64,000 bases of DNA from an uncultured Luminiphilus sp. Lineage in GTDB: Bacteria; Pseudomonadota; Gammaproteobacteria; Pseudomonadales; Halieaceae. This document shows, piece by piece, positions 47,084 through 56,119 of the stretch. The notes under the pieces were generated by a model. That model ran no database searches. It saw nothing but the letters and a program-made list of their open reading frames with translations, and was not told where the DNA came from. The translations under genes and the position numbers were made by a program. The stretch is taken from positions 32,533 through 96,532 of the forward strand of contig CALKNZ010000001.1 of NCBI GenBank assembly GCA_938091995.1, read 5' to 3'. Within the stretch, counting starts at the first letter, position 1, and the number at the start of each line of letters is the position of its first letter.

Positions 47084-47446
47084 TTACCCGTCGTTTTCGA
47101 CTTGGGAAACCACTGCGCTGTAGTCCCGATCTTCTGAAGCCTCAAGATCTTCAATTTCGCCCACAATAATACGGGTCACTTCTTTGAAAATAGTTTGGTG
47201 ACGCGCAGCTCGTGCTTCCATATCGGCATCAGACAGAGCGTATCGCTCAATATCATCACTCGAGAACAATCCCTTTGCAGCGGCAACCCGCTCTAGAGTG
47301 TCGAGTCGATCCCGGGTGACCGATAGCTCGCCCGTTAAAGCCATGACCATCGATAGCAGGCGGTCAACGTCGGGATCAGAAAAATAATAGGGGCGCTTGC
47401 CTTTGGCCTTCCGCTGTAGTGTGACCTCTGATTCGTCCTGACTCAT
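47084..47446 (-). CDS. Small hypothetical protein after the methyltransferase gene
   Basis: I do not recognise this 120-residue protein. It is charged and probably helical, with a basic start (LQRKAKGKRPYYFSDPDVDR), then a leucine-rich amphipathic helix (LLSMVMALTGELSVTRDRLDTLER) split by me at 20 residues: LLSMVMALTGELSVTRDRLD, followed by TLER. An acidic C-terminus follows. It could be a small coiled-coil partner. Its start overlaps the methyltransferase stop (ATGA), so the two are likely translated together and may form a complex. Confidence 0.65.
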   Translation of the reverse strand: MSQDESEVTLQRKAKGKRPYYFSDPDVDRLLSMVMALTGELSVTRDRLDTLERVAAAKGLFSSDDIERYALSDADMEARAARHQTIFKEVTRIIVGEIEDLEASEDRDYSAVVSQVENDG

Positions 47447-48603
47447 TTTTCACACCCATAAACAAACCAGACACCGCCCCCTCCAAAATCGCCACCCTGG
47501 AAGGTATTGGTGCGTTTGGTTTCCTGAAAAGCACTGGGAACCATAATCTGAATAGGCTTGTGGGACTGGAAACCCGAGTCATGGGCTAAGGCCTCCAAAT
47601 CGAGTAAATGGCTTTTTCTCCAGAAGGGCTCATTGTTATTTTCGCTGTCCCAATCGAAGAGGAACGTATCGAAAGGTTCCATGCCCTCATAGGGTGGGGT
47701 CTCCACGTGCAACATCATGCCGCCAGGTTTAAGCACGCGGTGACATTCACGAATAATATTCTTGATGGCGGCAGAGGAAGTTTCATGGAGCAGAATATGC
47801 GAGACCACTAAGTCGAATGAGTTATCTTCAAAGTCGACGCTCTCGGCATTTTGCTGAGAGAAATGTACGGGAAGACCCATTGATGAGGCTCTAGCATGGG
47901 CATAGCGAAGCATGGGCGCGGCAACATCTATGGCATGAACTTCCGCGCCTTCGAAGCCGCTGACGTAGGGAAGGGTGCTATGGCCTACGGCACAGCCCAT
48001 ATCAAGAATCCGAGTGGGTTTTAGTTCGGGGTGTTCCTGCTTCAGCCAGGCCACAGTGCTGTCGCCCATGTCGGCGTTGTTAACGCCCATCTGCCCCATG
48101 GCATAAATGTAGACCGCACGGTCGTAAATGGCACCCTGAGCAACATCGTTTTCTATGTACTCGGTGTGATAACCCCCGGGCTGACAATGGATATCGACGG
48201 CTGTGTGGTAAGCCGGAATTTTTAAATCAGGATTGAGCCGTAGGCTACCAACCGCAGGCGTCTCAGAGGCCTGAGTCGCGAGCTTTTGCATAGCACGTTG
48301 CACGGGGATTTGTGCCGATGACCACATCATTTCCTGGCTGGTACGTAACAGAGAGCTCCACGCTTGATAGTGGGTATCCTGCTTCATCACCTGACCCACT
48401 TCTTGAATGGTTTCAGGTTCTCGTTGATGCTTTGCAACAAACTTGCCCTTGGCCCGTTTTTCGTACGCGGTTTTCAGCCCCGGGTGTAAATCAGTCACTA
48501 GGTGCTCTTTAAAAGAGCGCACGAAATGCTGTCGTGCAAGTTCATCATGGCTGGTGGTGGGGAGAGCGTCGTGGACTTGTTGTTCTTTGTAGGCGTTCGA
48601 CAT
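47443..48603 (-). CDS. Class I SAM-dependent methyltransferase with N-terminal extension
   Basis: The Rossmann methyltransferase core covers about residues 200-330: SAM-binding motif RILDMGCAVGHSTLPY, VHAIDVAAPMLRYA and the motif-IV region SFDLVVSHILLHE, then HRVLKPGGMMLHVETPP. About 190 residues precede it with no domain I can name. The 386-residue protein starts at the ATG at 48603 with AGGA upstream. Substrate unknown. It is convergent with the RutA-like gene and divergent from the SDR gene; no regulon palindrome is seen in the divergent region. Confidence 0.85.
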   Translation of the reverse strand: MSNAYKEQQVHDALPTTSHDELARQHFVRSFKEHLVTDLHPGLKTAYEKRAKGKFVAKHQREPETIQEVGQVMKQDTHYQAWSSLLRTSQEMMWSSAQIPVQRAMQKLATQASETPAVGSLRLNPDLKIPAYHTAVDIHCQPGGYHTEYIENDVAQGAIYDRAVYIYAMGQMGVNNADMGDSTVAWLKQEHPELKPTRILDMGCAVGHSTLPYVSGFEGAEVHAIDVAAPMLRYAHARASSMGLPVHFSQQNAESVDFEDNSFDLVVSHILLHETSSAAIKNIIRECHRVLKPGGMMLHVETPPYEGMEPFDTFLFDWDSENNNEPFWRKSHLLDLEALAHDSGFQSHKPIQIMVPSAFQETKRTNTFQGGDFGGGGVWFVYGCEK

Positions 48604-48812
48604 AGCAGTAGTCCTGTATGTTTACCGGGGAATAACCTGTTCGTTGAATATAGCCTAGTGTCGCCCGGTCGCCAATGGCTGGATTGTCGATCGTTTGTAA
48701 GGGTGGCAGCGATGGGCAGCAGCGCGCGCGATTAAAGCGATGACGGTTGCCCTTTACGATTTGAAGGTGCATCTTTGTGTTCTGCTTAAGCCACTTTTTG
48801 GGAGATTGGAGT

Positions 48813-49568
48813 ATGAGTGAATCAGTAGCGCTGGTGACGGGAGCAGGTATTGGTCTGGGGCGGGCAACGGCCTTGGCTTTGGCCGATGCGGGCTATCGAG
48901 TCATTGTGACTGATGTACTGCTAAGCGAGGGTCAGGCAGTCGCCGATGAGATCGCTGCACTAGGCGGTCAGGCAGAATTTCACGGCCTTGATGTAACCGA
49001 CACTCAGGCCGCTAACGCCGTTGTAAGTGCTGTAGAGGCGCGGTGGGGTGCATTGAGTGCATTGGTGCTCAATGCCGGCATTGCCCGCACACTCCCGCTG
49101 AGTTCCCTTGAGGATGACGCCTGGGACGAAACTATGAACGTAAATCTCAAAGGCATGATGCGCGTGATGCGTGCTGCAATACCGGGCATGCAAAAGGCGG
49201 GCAGGGGGTCAATTGTTTGTCTGTCGTCCATTGTGGGAGCGGTACTGGGTTGGTCGGAACATATCCCCTATGTGGCCAGTAAGGGAGGCGTGATGGGAAT
49301 GGTTCGTTCTGCGGCACTGGAATTTGCCCCCCACGGTATTCGGGTTAACGGCATTGCTCCTGGGGTCATACGCTCTGCGCAAACACTCGATCCCGTTAAT
49401 TCACTCGGTGAAGAGGGACTGGCTGCTTTTGCCGAGAGTGTGCCTTTGGGACGGGTGGGTAATCCTGAAGACATTGCCGATGTGGCGGTCTTTTTATTAT
49501 CTGATAAGGCCCGCTATTTGACCGGTCAAATCATTCCTGTCGATGGCGGAACTACCATCAGTTTATAG
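48813..49568 (+). CDS. Short-chain dehydrogenase/reductase
   Basis: NAD(P)-dependent oxidoreductase. Seen are the cofactor loop TGAGIGLG, NAG in LVLNAGIA, catalytic S in IVCLSSIVG, YVASK (Y and K) and the C-terminal GQIIPVDGGTTIS. The ATG at 48813 follows GGGAGATTGGAG; 251 residues. An acidic residue after the second strand (VTDVLL) suggests NAD preference. Probably oxidises or reduces an alcohol/ketone intermediate of the block. Confidence 0.9.
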   Translation: MSESVALVTGAGIGLGRATALALADAGYRVIVTDVLLSEGQAVADEIAALGGQAEFHGLDVTDTQAANAVVSAVEARWGALSALVLNAGIARTLPLSSLEDDAWDETMNVNLKGMMRVMRAAIPGMQKAGRGSIVCLSSIVGAVLGWSEHIPYVASKGGVMGMVRSAALEFAPHGIRVNGIAPGVIRSAQTLDPVNSLGEEGLAAFAESVPLGRVGNPEDIADVAVFLLSDKARYLTGQIIPVDGGTTISL

Positions 49569-49719
49569 CGAACAGCGACTTGCAGTATGGGTGACGCTCT
49601 AGCGCCAGTAGAGGAAGATGTTTTTGTGCGGTGATGATGCTTGCGGTTTTAAGTCGGAAGTAAAGCCTGTAAAAGCGGCAGATCACCCAAGTTTGGGCTC
49701 AAGTTAAAATCTGCAGGCA

Positions 49720-49753
49720 AAAAAAAGGCAGGGTATTTACCCTGCCTTTTTTT
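49720..49753. terminator. Bidirectional terminator between SDR and TonB-receptor genes
   Basis: GGCAGGGT and ACCCTGCC form a stem with a four-base loop, flanked by a run of A on the left and a run of T on the right. It can end transcripts of the convergent SDR gene (plus) and TonB-receptor gene (minus). Confidence 0.9.
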
Positions 49754-49763
49754 GTTTCGGCAT

Positions 49764-52352
49764 TTAGAAGCTGTACTGCACTTCTACGCCAGCACGTCGC
49801 TGTGTGCCAGGGCTCACAAAACCGCCGCCAAACTCGGGGGCTAAAATCACCTCCGCGACAAACTGCTCATCGGTCAGGTTACGTGCGAAGGCCATAATGC
49901 TCCACTTCTCGCCGCGTAGACCGACACGCAGATTTGCCAGGCCGTATCCATCGACCTGTGTGCCACCTTGACCTGTCTCTGGATCCTGTCCGTAGTTCGC
50001 AGGTGGTCCGCCAAAGAGTGTCGCTGGAACCACATCGTCTTGCACGGTGTGGTACCAAGTGTCGCCTTGGTACGAATACTCAAGTCGGCTGAACAGCTCG
50101 AATCGACCCAATGGCAACGAGTACTGAATCGCCGCATTTGCCGTGAATTCGGGGTTGTTCGGTACGTCGTTGCCTGCTGTATAGGGCCTCAATGCGTTGA
50201 CATCGATCTCGCCGTCGACCATTGAGTAGCCTGCATCAAATCGCAGGTTATCGGTGATCGCCCAAGCCGCGCTAAGTTCAAAGCCTTGTAACGTTACTTC
50301 ATCAATGTTCTCAGCTGTTCGTAGCAAGCCGAAGGGGCCCACGAAGAACTCGAAGAACTGCATGTCGTCGACCTCGGTATGGAATACCGCTCCGTTCAGC
50401 TGCAAGTTTCCGTCCAGAAGTCCGGAGCGGAAGCCTAATTCGAAAGAGCTTGAGGTTTCCTCCCTAATAAGATCGGGCGGTGCTATTAAGGCGCCGCCGT
50501 TCTCAACGAGGTAGAAGTTGACGATTTGGCTCGCGCCGCTATTGTTGAAGCCACCCGCTTTAAAGCCCACGCCCCAACTGGTGTATAGGGTAGTGGCATC
50601 GGTAGCGTCCCAGGTCAGGCTGACTTTAGGCTGCAGTTGGTCAAAGGTTTCACTGTTACCCGGAATGCTGGAGCTCACCGTAAAGTCGTCGAAGTTTACG
50701 AAGCCGGGGTTCAGTGGTGAACCGCTCAGGGGTTGACCGTTTAAAGTACATTGCCCACCGCAGTAGTCGATATAGTTTGATAGAGCGCCATCTGCCGGTG
50801 AGGGCACGTTATTGGTGACATCCCGTTCTTCACGGTCGTAACGTAGTGCCACAGATAATTCCATGGCTTCGGTTAGGTCGTAGCTGATCGATCCGAAGGC
50901 TGCCATAACCGTTGTATCGAAGGTGTCATTCACCATTGCATCAGTGAACTGGTTGTAGATGGTGGTGGGTACATTGCTGGCAGGATTAGGCCAGTTCGAG
51001 CCATCATCTCGCAGTTGTGATACTGCCTGATACCGCTCGATATCGAGGTAATACAAACCGGCTTGCCAGCGCAATCGCTGATCCGAGTTGGATGTCAGCT
51101 GCACCTGAAAGCTCATGTCTTCTTGAAAACGCTCCTGGTATTGATAGCCGTCACAGGTAGTGGGGCTATAGGGTGGCAACACTTGTGCGCCAGGGGCTGA
51201 GCCAAAAATAAAGGTTGGGGCTGGCAGGGCGGTTACGCCGCCAGGTACCGATGGTGTGTATGAGGGGGTCAATGCATCTAGGGAATTGATACACGCCTCT
51301 GTGCCACCATAGAAGCCGAAAGCCCCGGATGTACCGTCTGCGATAAAGGTATCTTCAGTATCACTGTAGAAGCCCCAGGCAGTCAGTGTTGCCCAGTCCA
51401 TGTCCCAATCTGCCTTTACTGAAAACTCAAGAACGTCTTGCTCGTTAACCGGTCTCACGTTTCCTGCAAAGACAAATTCGTGGGTGTTGACGTTTTGATA
51501 AAAGGACTCAACTCCCGGGGTACCGAAGCCCAGAAATGGCGGTAACTCAAAGGCAGCGTTGAATGTAATGGCAGCGGCTTCTGACTTGCCGTAACGCAGC
51601 TTGGTGTCTATGGATAAATTATCTGTAGGGTCAAAGACCAATCGCCCCTGGACCGAGTAATTCTCAGCATCGTCAACGACGTTGTCATCGAGGAATGAGT
51701 TTCTGTAGAAACCATCTGTGCTTCGATAGTCAGCGGTCAAACGACCCGCTACCTTCTCACCCAGTGGTCCAGCAACGGTGGCAAGACCGGTGTAGGTGCT
51801 GTCTTCAGCCATACTGATACGTACATCGCCCTCGAACTCTTGAGAAGGGCGCTTCGTCGACATGATAATGGCGCCTGCAGCGGCTGAGCGACCGTACAAA
51901 GCACCTTGGGGCCCCTTGAGAATTTCAATTTGCTCAAGGTCTGCATATTCCCGGTTAAAGGCGTAGGTGTTGATGTAGAGAATGCCGTCAATAATGAGCG
52001 CAAAGTTGGTCTCTGCATCTCGCGCCCCGTTAATACCCCGAATCGACACTGAGGAATCACCGGTCTCGACCGTATTAACAAAGCTCACGCCGGGCGTCTG
52101 GGAAATAAAGTCCTCGGCACGCTGAATGCCCATGTCATTGATCTGTCCGGCGGTAAAAGCGGTCACCGTACTGGGTACGTCCTGCAGTGATTCACTTCGT
52201 GCTCGAGCAGTAACGACCACTTCCTCGAGTTGGGCGTGGGCAAAATTGGGTAACGCAAGGCCTCCACCGACGGTTGTCAGCGCGGCAAGCGCAATCGATA
52301 GGTTGGTTTTTACTGTTGCGGGTCTTTTCTGTAATGGACTTTTCATATCCAC
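49764..52352 (-). CDS. TonB-dependent outer membrane receptor
   Basis: Energised outer membrane transporter for a scarce substrate. The 862-residue protein has a signal peptide ending near ALPNFAHAQ, a TonB-box-like LEEVVVTARARSESLQDVPS at the mature N-terminus, a plug domain (ILKGPQGALYGRSAAAGAI), and a C-terminal 22-strand barrel ending in the expected aromatic residue (VEVQYSF). A promoter with regulon palindrome 6 lies about 100 bases upstream. I infer that it brings in the compound degraded by the block, or a siderophore-like complex; the plug type is common in marine gammaproteobacteria and sphingomonads. Confidence 0.93.
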   Translation of the reverse strand: MDMKSPLQKRPATVKTNLSIALAALTTVGGGLALPNFAHAQLEEVVVTARARSESLQDVPSTVTAFTAGQINDMGIQRAEDFISQTPGVSFVNTVETGDSSVSIRGINGARDAETNFALIIDGILYINTYAFNREYADLEQIEILKGPQGALYGRSAAAGAIIMSTKRPSQEFEGDVRISMAEDSTYTGLATVAGPLGEKVAGRLTADYRSTDGFYRNSFLDDNVVDDAENYSVQGRLVFDPTDNLSIDTKLRYGKSEAAAITFNAAFELPPFLGFGTPGVESFYQNVNTHEFVFAGNVRPVNEQDVLEFSVKADWDMDWATLTAWGFYSDTEDTFIADGTSGAFGFYGGTEACINSLDALTPSYTPSVPGGVTALPAPTFIFGSAPGAQVLPPYSPTTCDGYQYQERFQEDMSFQVQLTSNSDQRLRWQAGLYYLDIERYQAVSQLRDDGSNWPNPASNVPTTIYNQFTDAMVNDTFDTTVMAAFGSISYDLTEAMELSVALRYDREERDVTNNVPSPADGALSNYIDYCGGQCTLNGQPLSGSPLNPGFVNFDDFTVSSSIPGNSETFDQLQPKVSLTWDATDATTLYTSWGVGFKAGGFNNSGASQIVNFYLVENGGALIAPPDLIREETSSSFELGFRSGLLDGNLQLNGAVFHTEVDDMQFFEFFVGPFGLLRTAENIDEVTLQGFELSAAWAITDNLRFDAGYSMVDGEIDVNALRPYTAGNDVPNNPEFTANAAIQYSLPLGRFELFSRLEYSYQGDTWYHTVQDDVVPATLFGGPPANYGQDPETGQGGTQVDGYGLANLRVGLRGEKWSIMAFARNLTDEQFVAEVILAPEFGGGFVSPGTQRRAGVEVQYSF

Positions 52353-52444
52353 GGATCCTCCAGTAAGCAGTTGGGAAGTGGCTTTTCTCGATGATTATTC
52401 TCCCGGTAAATACTGCTCTACCGAGTGCTTGGATTACTCTAGCT

Positions 52445-52476
52445 AATATAGCCCTGAAACATTTGTACGTACAATT
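52445..52476 (-). promoter_or_regulatory. TonB-receptor promoter with regulon palindrome, site 6
   Basis: Palindrome ATTTGTACGTACAATT spans 52461-52476. On the minus strand TTGTAC (52473-52468) can act as -35 and TATATT (52450-52445) as -10 with a 17-base spacer, so the palindrome covers the -35. This links the receptor gene to the regulon. The site touches the final bases of the upstream CoA-transferase gene. Confidence 0.68.
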
Positions 52477-53647
52477 ACGGGATAAGCTCCAATATCGCCG
52501 CACGATGCGCCGGGGTCAAGTCTAAATCGTCAATGATATTCGAGGTATTTTCACCGACCTTGGCCAGTTTGGCGTTAATTTCAGCGGGTTCGCGCTGAAA
52601 TTTAAGGGGATTACCAATGTGATCATTGCCTTGCTCGTCTTGCCAACGCATCTCCCGGGCTATGACATGGTCTGCTGACCAAGCTTCGTTGAGGTCCAGT
52701 ACTGGGTTCCAGCAAATATCGCGGCCCTCAAACCACAGTTCCCACTGTTTCAACGTTTTGGTGCGGAATGTGGCGCGCAAAAAACCAATGGCGGGTTCAT
52801 GACCGGAACCCGCGGGTCCTGCGACCGGTTGAATGAAGTCGGGACGCTCCAGCCCCTCAAACAGTGCCTTGACAAATTTGAGCTCACCGCCGCCCAAAGC
52901 CAGAAACCGGTCGTCGGCGGTCCTGTAGATATTCAGCATGGCGCCGCCGCCATGACTGCGCTCTGCAAGCTGATTGGGCGCATGTTTGCCAGCAAAGACG
53001 GGGCCTATTATGTTGGGTGATGCCGCCAGCACAGACTCGTGCATGCTGACATCGAGATAATCGCCTTCACCTGTCGTTTCGCGTCGTAACAGGGCCATGA
53101 GAATACCTGACAGTGCGGCCCAAGAAGAGAGCATGTCTGATATGGCGACACCAATAATTGCGGGGCCACTGTTCCCTTCGGGGGAACAGGACAAGCTCAA
53201 TACCCCTGAAGCCGCAACGGTCGCAGTGTCGTGGGCTGGTTTGTCACGCCATGGCCCTGATTGACCGAAAGCCGAAATAGAGCAGTAAACGATCTTTGGA
53301 TTGAGCGCTTTTACCGCGTCAGGCCCAAATCCTAATCGACTAATCACCCCTGGGCGAAACGCTTCAACAAGAACATCGGCGCTTTTTATCAGTTCGGTGA
53401 GTGCCGCTTTCCCAGATTCAGATTTTAAATCAAGGGCAATACTCTCTTTGCCTCGCTGAGTGTTTCGAAACATGACTGTTTCCCCACCTTGCTGCCATGG
53501 GAAGGCCTGGCCTGATCGGGTGGGCTCGGGCGCCTTGGGGTTTTCAACTTTAATTACCCGCGCGCCATGATCTGCCATCATTTGGGTGGCGGCTGGGCCA
53601 GGTAAAAAGAGCGATAGATCGATAACCGTGATGCCTTCAAGTTTCAT
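52475..53647 (-). CDS. Family III CoA-transferase, copy 2
   Basis: The 390-residue protein has the CaiB/BaiF pattern ITVIDLSLFLPGPAATQMMA at the start, ARVIKVENPKAPEPTR and FRPGVISRLGFGPDAVKALN, with a likely catalytic aspartate in GVAISDMLSSWAALSG. It follows copy 3 (53657-54850) by nine bases in the same direction. Tandem family III genes can encode two related enzymes or a heteromer. Its end lies against the TonB-receptor promoter. Confidence 0.92.
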   Translation of the reverse strand: MKLEGITVIDLSLFLPGPAATQMMADHGARVIKVENPKAPEPTRSGQAFPWQQGGETVMFRNTQRGKESIALDLKSESGKAALTELIKSADVLVEAFRPGVISRLGFGPDAVKALNPKIVYCSISAFGQSGPWRDKPAHDTATVAASGVLSLSCSPEGNSGPAIIGVAISDMLSSWAALSGILMALLRRETTGEGDYLDVSMHESVLAASPNIIGPVFAGKHAPNQLAERSHGGGAMLNIYRTADDRFLALGGGELKFVKALFEGLERPDFIQPVAGPAGSGHEPAIGFLRATFRTKTLKQWELWFEGRDICWNPVLDLNEAWSADHVIAREMRWQDEQGNDHIGNPLKFQREPAEINAKLAKVGENTSNIIDDLDLTPAHRAAILELIP

Positions 53648-53656
53648 CGGCGAGGC

Positions 53657-54850
53657 TCAGTTGGTGATGCCGTCGGCTGATAGCGCGCCTAGGGCGGTGG
53701 CGTCGAGGCCGAGCAGATCGCCCAGAATTTCAGCATTGTGTGCTCCTATCTCAGCCCCTGGCCAGTCTGTCCTGCCCGGAGTTTCTGAAAGTTTGGGCGC
53801 AATAGCTGGAATTTTTAAGGGACTACCGTTGACGTCTACCGATTCAAACATGCCCCGAGCAATGTAATGGGGGTCTGTCATCATATCTTCCACGCTGTAG
53901 ATGGGTCCCACGGGAACTCTCACTGATTCCAGGCGGTCGATAATATCTTTCGAGGTGTTTGCGCCACACCAGTCGGCTAAGGCTTGATCAATGGCTTCCT
54001 GGTGAACCACTCTGCCTTGGTTATGTTCCATGGCGGGATCATTTGCCATGTCTTCGCGACCCGCCTCTTTCATGAGTCGCTTAAATATTGAATCGCCGTT
54101 GCCACCAATCACAACGTGCTTACCGTCTGAGCAAAGATACGTATTGGTCGGAACAATCCCAGTGATGGTCGTTCCTGATGGCTCTCGAACCACACCGGCC
54201 CCGTCGTATTCTGGGACGATACCCTCCAAAAGATTAAAGACGGCCTCGTATAGGGCTACATCAACAACCTGTCCCTCGCCCGATTTGTGGCGTTGTATGA
54301 CCGCAAGTAAAACGCCCAGCGCGGCGTGAATAGCGGCGGCGGTATCGCCCAGTGAAATATTGGGGCGTACGGGCGCTTTACCCGGCTCCCCATTGATGTA
54401 TCTAAAACCACCATAGCCCTCGGTGACTGAGGCATAGCCTGGCTTCGCTGAAAACGGACCGGTCTGCCCGTAGCCGGAGATTCGTGCGTAAATAATCCCT
54501 GGATTGACGGCTTTGACCTTCTCTGGACCCAGCCCCCACTCTTCCATGGCACCGGGTCGAAAGTTCTCTACGACAATATCGGCTTTACAGAGCAAATCGA
54601 AAGCTAATTCCTGCCCTCGCTCAGACTTCAGGTCTAGGGTGACACTTTTCTTGTTGCGCGCTAAAGAGTGGTACCACAGAGACATGCCGTCGCGAACTTC
54701 CCGCCACTGACGAATGGGATCGCCGGTGGGGGGTTCTACTTTGATCACTTCTGCCCCAAAGTAACCCAAAATTGTGCCTGCAAAGGGCCCTGCTAGCAGT
54801 TGACCCATTTCGACAACACGTAAACCCTCGAGTGGACGTTCACCGGTCAT
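53657..54850 (-). CDS. Family III CoA-transferase, copy 3
   Basis: The 397-residue product shows the family start GLRVVEMGQLLAGPFAGTIL, AEVIKVEPPTGDPIRQWR, ENFRPGAMEEWGLGPEKVKA and an aspartate in NISLGDTAAAIHAALGV at the catalytic position. GAGGAA lies seven bases before the ATG. The gene starts a two-gene unit with copy 2. No regulon palindrome is visible upstream, although an ATGTAAACAT element occurs at 54974-54983 in the divergent region with the cupin gene. Confidence 0.92.
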   Translation of the reverse strand: MTGERPLEGLRVVEMGQLLAGPFAGTILGYFGAEVIKVEPPTGDPIRQWREVRDGMSLWYHSLARNKKSVTLDLKSERGQELAFDLLCKADIVVENFRPGAMEEWGLGPEKVKAVNPGIIYARISGYGQTGPFSAKPGYASVTEGYGGFRYINGEPGKAPVRPNISLGDTAAAIHAALGVLLAVIQRHKSGEGQVVDVALYEAVFNLLEGIVPEYDGAGVVREPSGTTITGIVPTNTYLCSDGKHVVIGGNGDSIFKRLMKEAGREDMANDPAMEHNQGRVVHQEAIDQALADWCGANTSKDIIDRLESVRVPVGPIYSVEDMMTDPHYIARGMFESVDVNGSPLKIPAIAPKLSETPGRTDWPGAEIGAHNAEILGDLLGLDATALGALSADGITN

Positions 54851-55086
54851 AGTTTGTTCCTCAGTGGATGGGCAAAACCTAATAAAGGCTCTGCTTGGAT
54901 CTCATTGGCTCGTGCAGATGTTACCGAGTGCCCAGAGTATACGCCTGTCGGTTGTGGCTGGTTCTCGGACGCGATGTAAACATACTACTGACTTTGAGCC
55001 AAAGCTCAGTAAAGAGGCGCTATGCGGTCGCTATGGAGGTAGGCTTAGTGATGAGATAATGGTGCCCTAGGATCTCTGAGCTACCT

Positions 55087-55752
55087 ATGAAACTACATGC
55101 CGATCTAACACGCCGTGCCGTTGTTAACAGTCTTGATCTCGATTGGGTGGCATCTCCCATGGCGGGTGTTTATCGGCGAATGCTGGACCGTGATGGCGAT
55201 GAAATAGCGCGGGCAACGAGTATCGTACGCTACGAGCCCCAGTCTTTTTTTTCATCCCATACTCACAGTGGTGGTGAGGAATTTCTTGTGCTGGAGGGAG
55301 TATTCTCGGATGAGAACGGCGATTACAGCGCGGGGACCTACATTCGAAATCCAGTGGGCTCAACCCATACCCCGTTTTCCAAAGCCGGAGGTACCATTTT
55401 CGTAAAGCTCCAGCAGTTCCATAGCCTCGATCAGCAGCGAGTCTGTATCGACACAAAGGTAGCAGCTTGGCGTGACGGTTTGGTCAGCGGCACTAAAGTA
55501 CTGCCTTTGCACCGCTACCGGGACGAGGTTGTATCGCTGATCCGCTGCGAACCAGGGGTTACGTTACCTGAGACCTTCTATCCCGGGGGTGAAGAAATAC
55601 TGGTTCTTGAAGGGGAGCTCGATGATGATGCGGGTTGTGACAAGACCCACAAGAAGGGTACGTGGATTAGAAACCCGCCGGGCAGCCGGCAACGATACCG
55701 TAGCGAGCGTGGCTGCTTGCTCTATAGGAAGACGGGCCATTTGGCGCGCTGA
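55087..55752 (+). CDS. Two-cupin protein of the ChrR C-terminal type
   Basis: The 221-residue protein has two repeated cupin domains (about 5-110 and 125-215). The first has the metal-site motif SSHTHSGGEEFLVLEGVFSD and a YIRNPVGSTHTPF segment; the second has FYPGGEEILVLEGELDD and TWIRNPPGSRQRYRSERG. This is the pattern of the ChrR anti-sigma factor's cupin domain, but the N-terminal zinc-binding anti-sigma domain is missing and no sigma factor gene is near. The second copy lacks the two histidines of the first, so probably only the first binds metal. Role in sensing or as an enzyme (acetylacetone-cleaving-like) is open. Confidence 0.82.
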   Translation: MKLHADLTRRAVVNSLDLDWVASPMAGVYRRMLDRDGDEIARATSIVRYEPQSFFSSHTHSGGEEFLVLEGVFSDENGDYSAGTYIRNPVGSTHTPFSKAGGTIFVKLQQFHSLDQQRVCIDTKVAAWRDGLVSGTKVLPLHRYRDEVVSLIRCEPGVTLPETFYPGGEEILVLEGELDDDAGCDKTHKKGTWIRNPPGSRQRYRSERGCLLYRKTGHLAR

Positions 55753-56119
55753 CAGCCGACAGTTTTCTGGCACATCAAGCCGCAGCAAGCGCCCGGTGCG
55801 TCCCACTAGCTGTTTGCAAAGGAAATAGCCTATGCTTGGCAAGCCACGCAACCGATGATTTGTTGGCATCACCGCATTATCGGGCCATGGCAATTGATAT
55901 CCTCAGCCAGGGCACGACGGAAGGTTGAGGCTTCACCTAGGCCTAGCGGACTGCGGTCTTATTGTTGCGCCAACTGTGTTTGTAGCAGGGGGCTTTGCCA
56001 CAGTTCAGTGGTCCAGAGGGTCGGCGATCGATAAAGCAATGCCGAACAAAGACGCCGTCATTCGATCATCGCAACGCCTAACGGTTGAGAACCTTGCTCT
56101 CGGGCACTAACGGAGTGTT
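55753..56119 (+). other. Gene-poor stretch between the cupin and alpha/beta hydrolase genes
   Basis: About 367 bases with no gene I can support. Short open frames lack ribosome sites and known motifs. The downstream part must contain the promoter of the alpha/beta hydrolase gene, but I see no convincing -10/-35 pair and no copy of the regulon palindrome. Confidence 0.5.

Noticed and set aside
54974-54983. ATGTAAACAT as a seventh regulon site
   Set aside because: It lacks the central CG and the 16-base symmetry of the six sites; it is too short to separate from chance.
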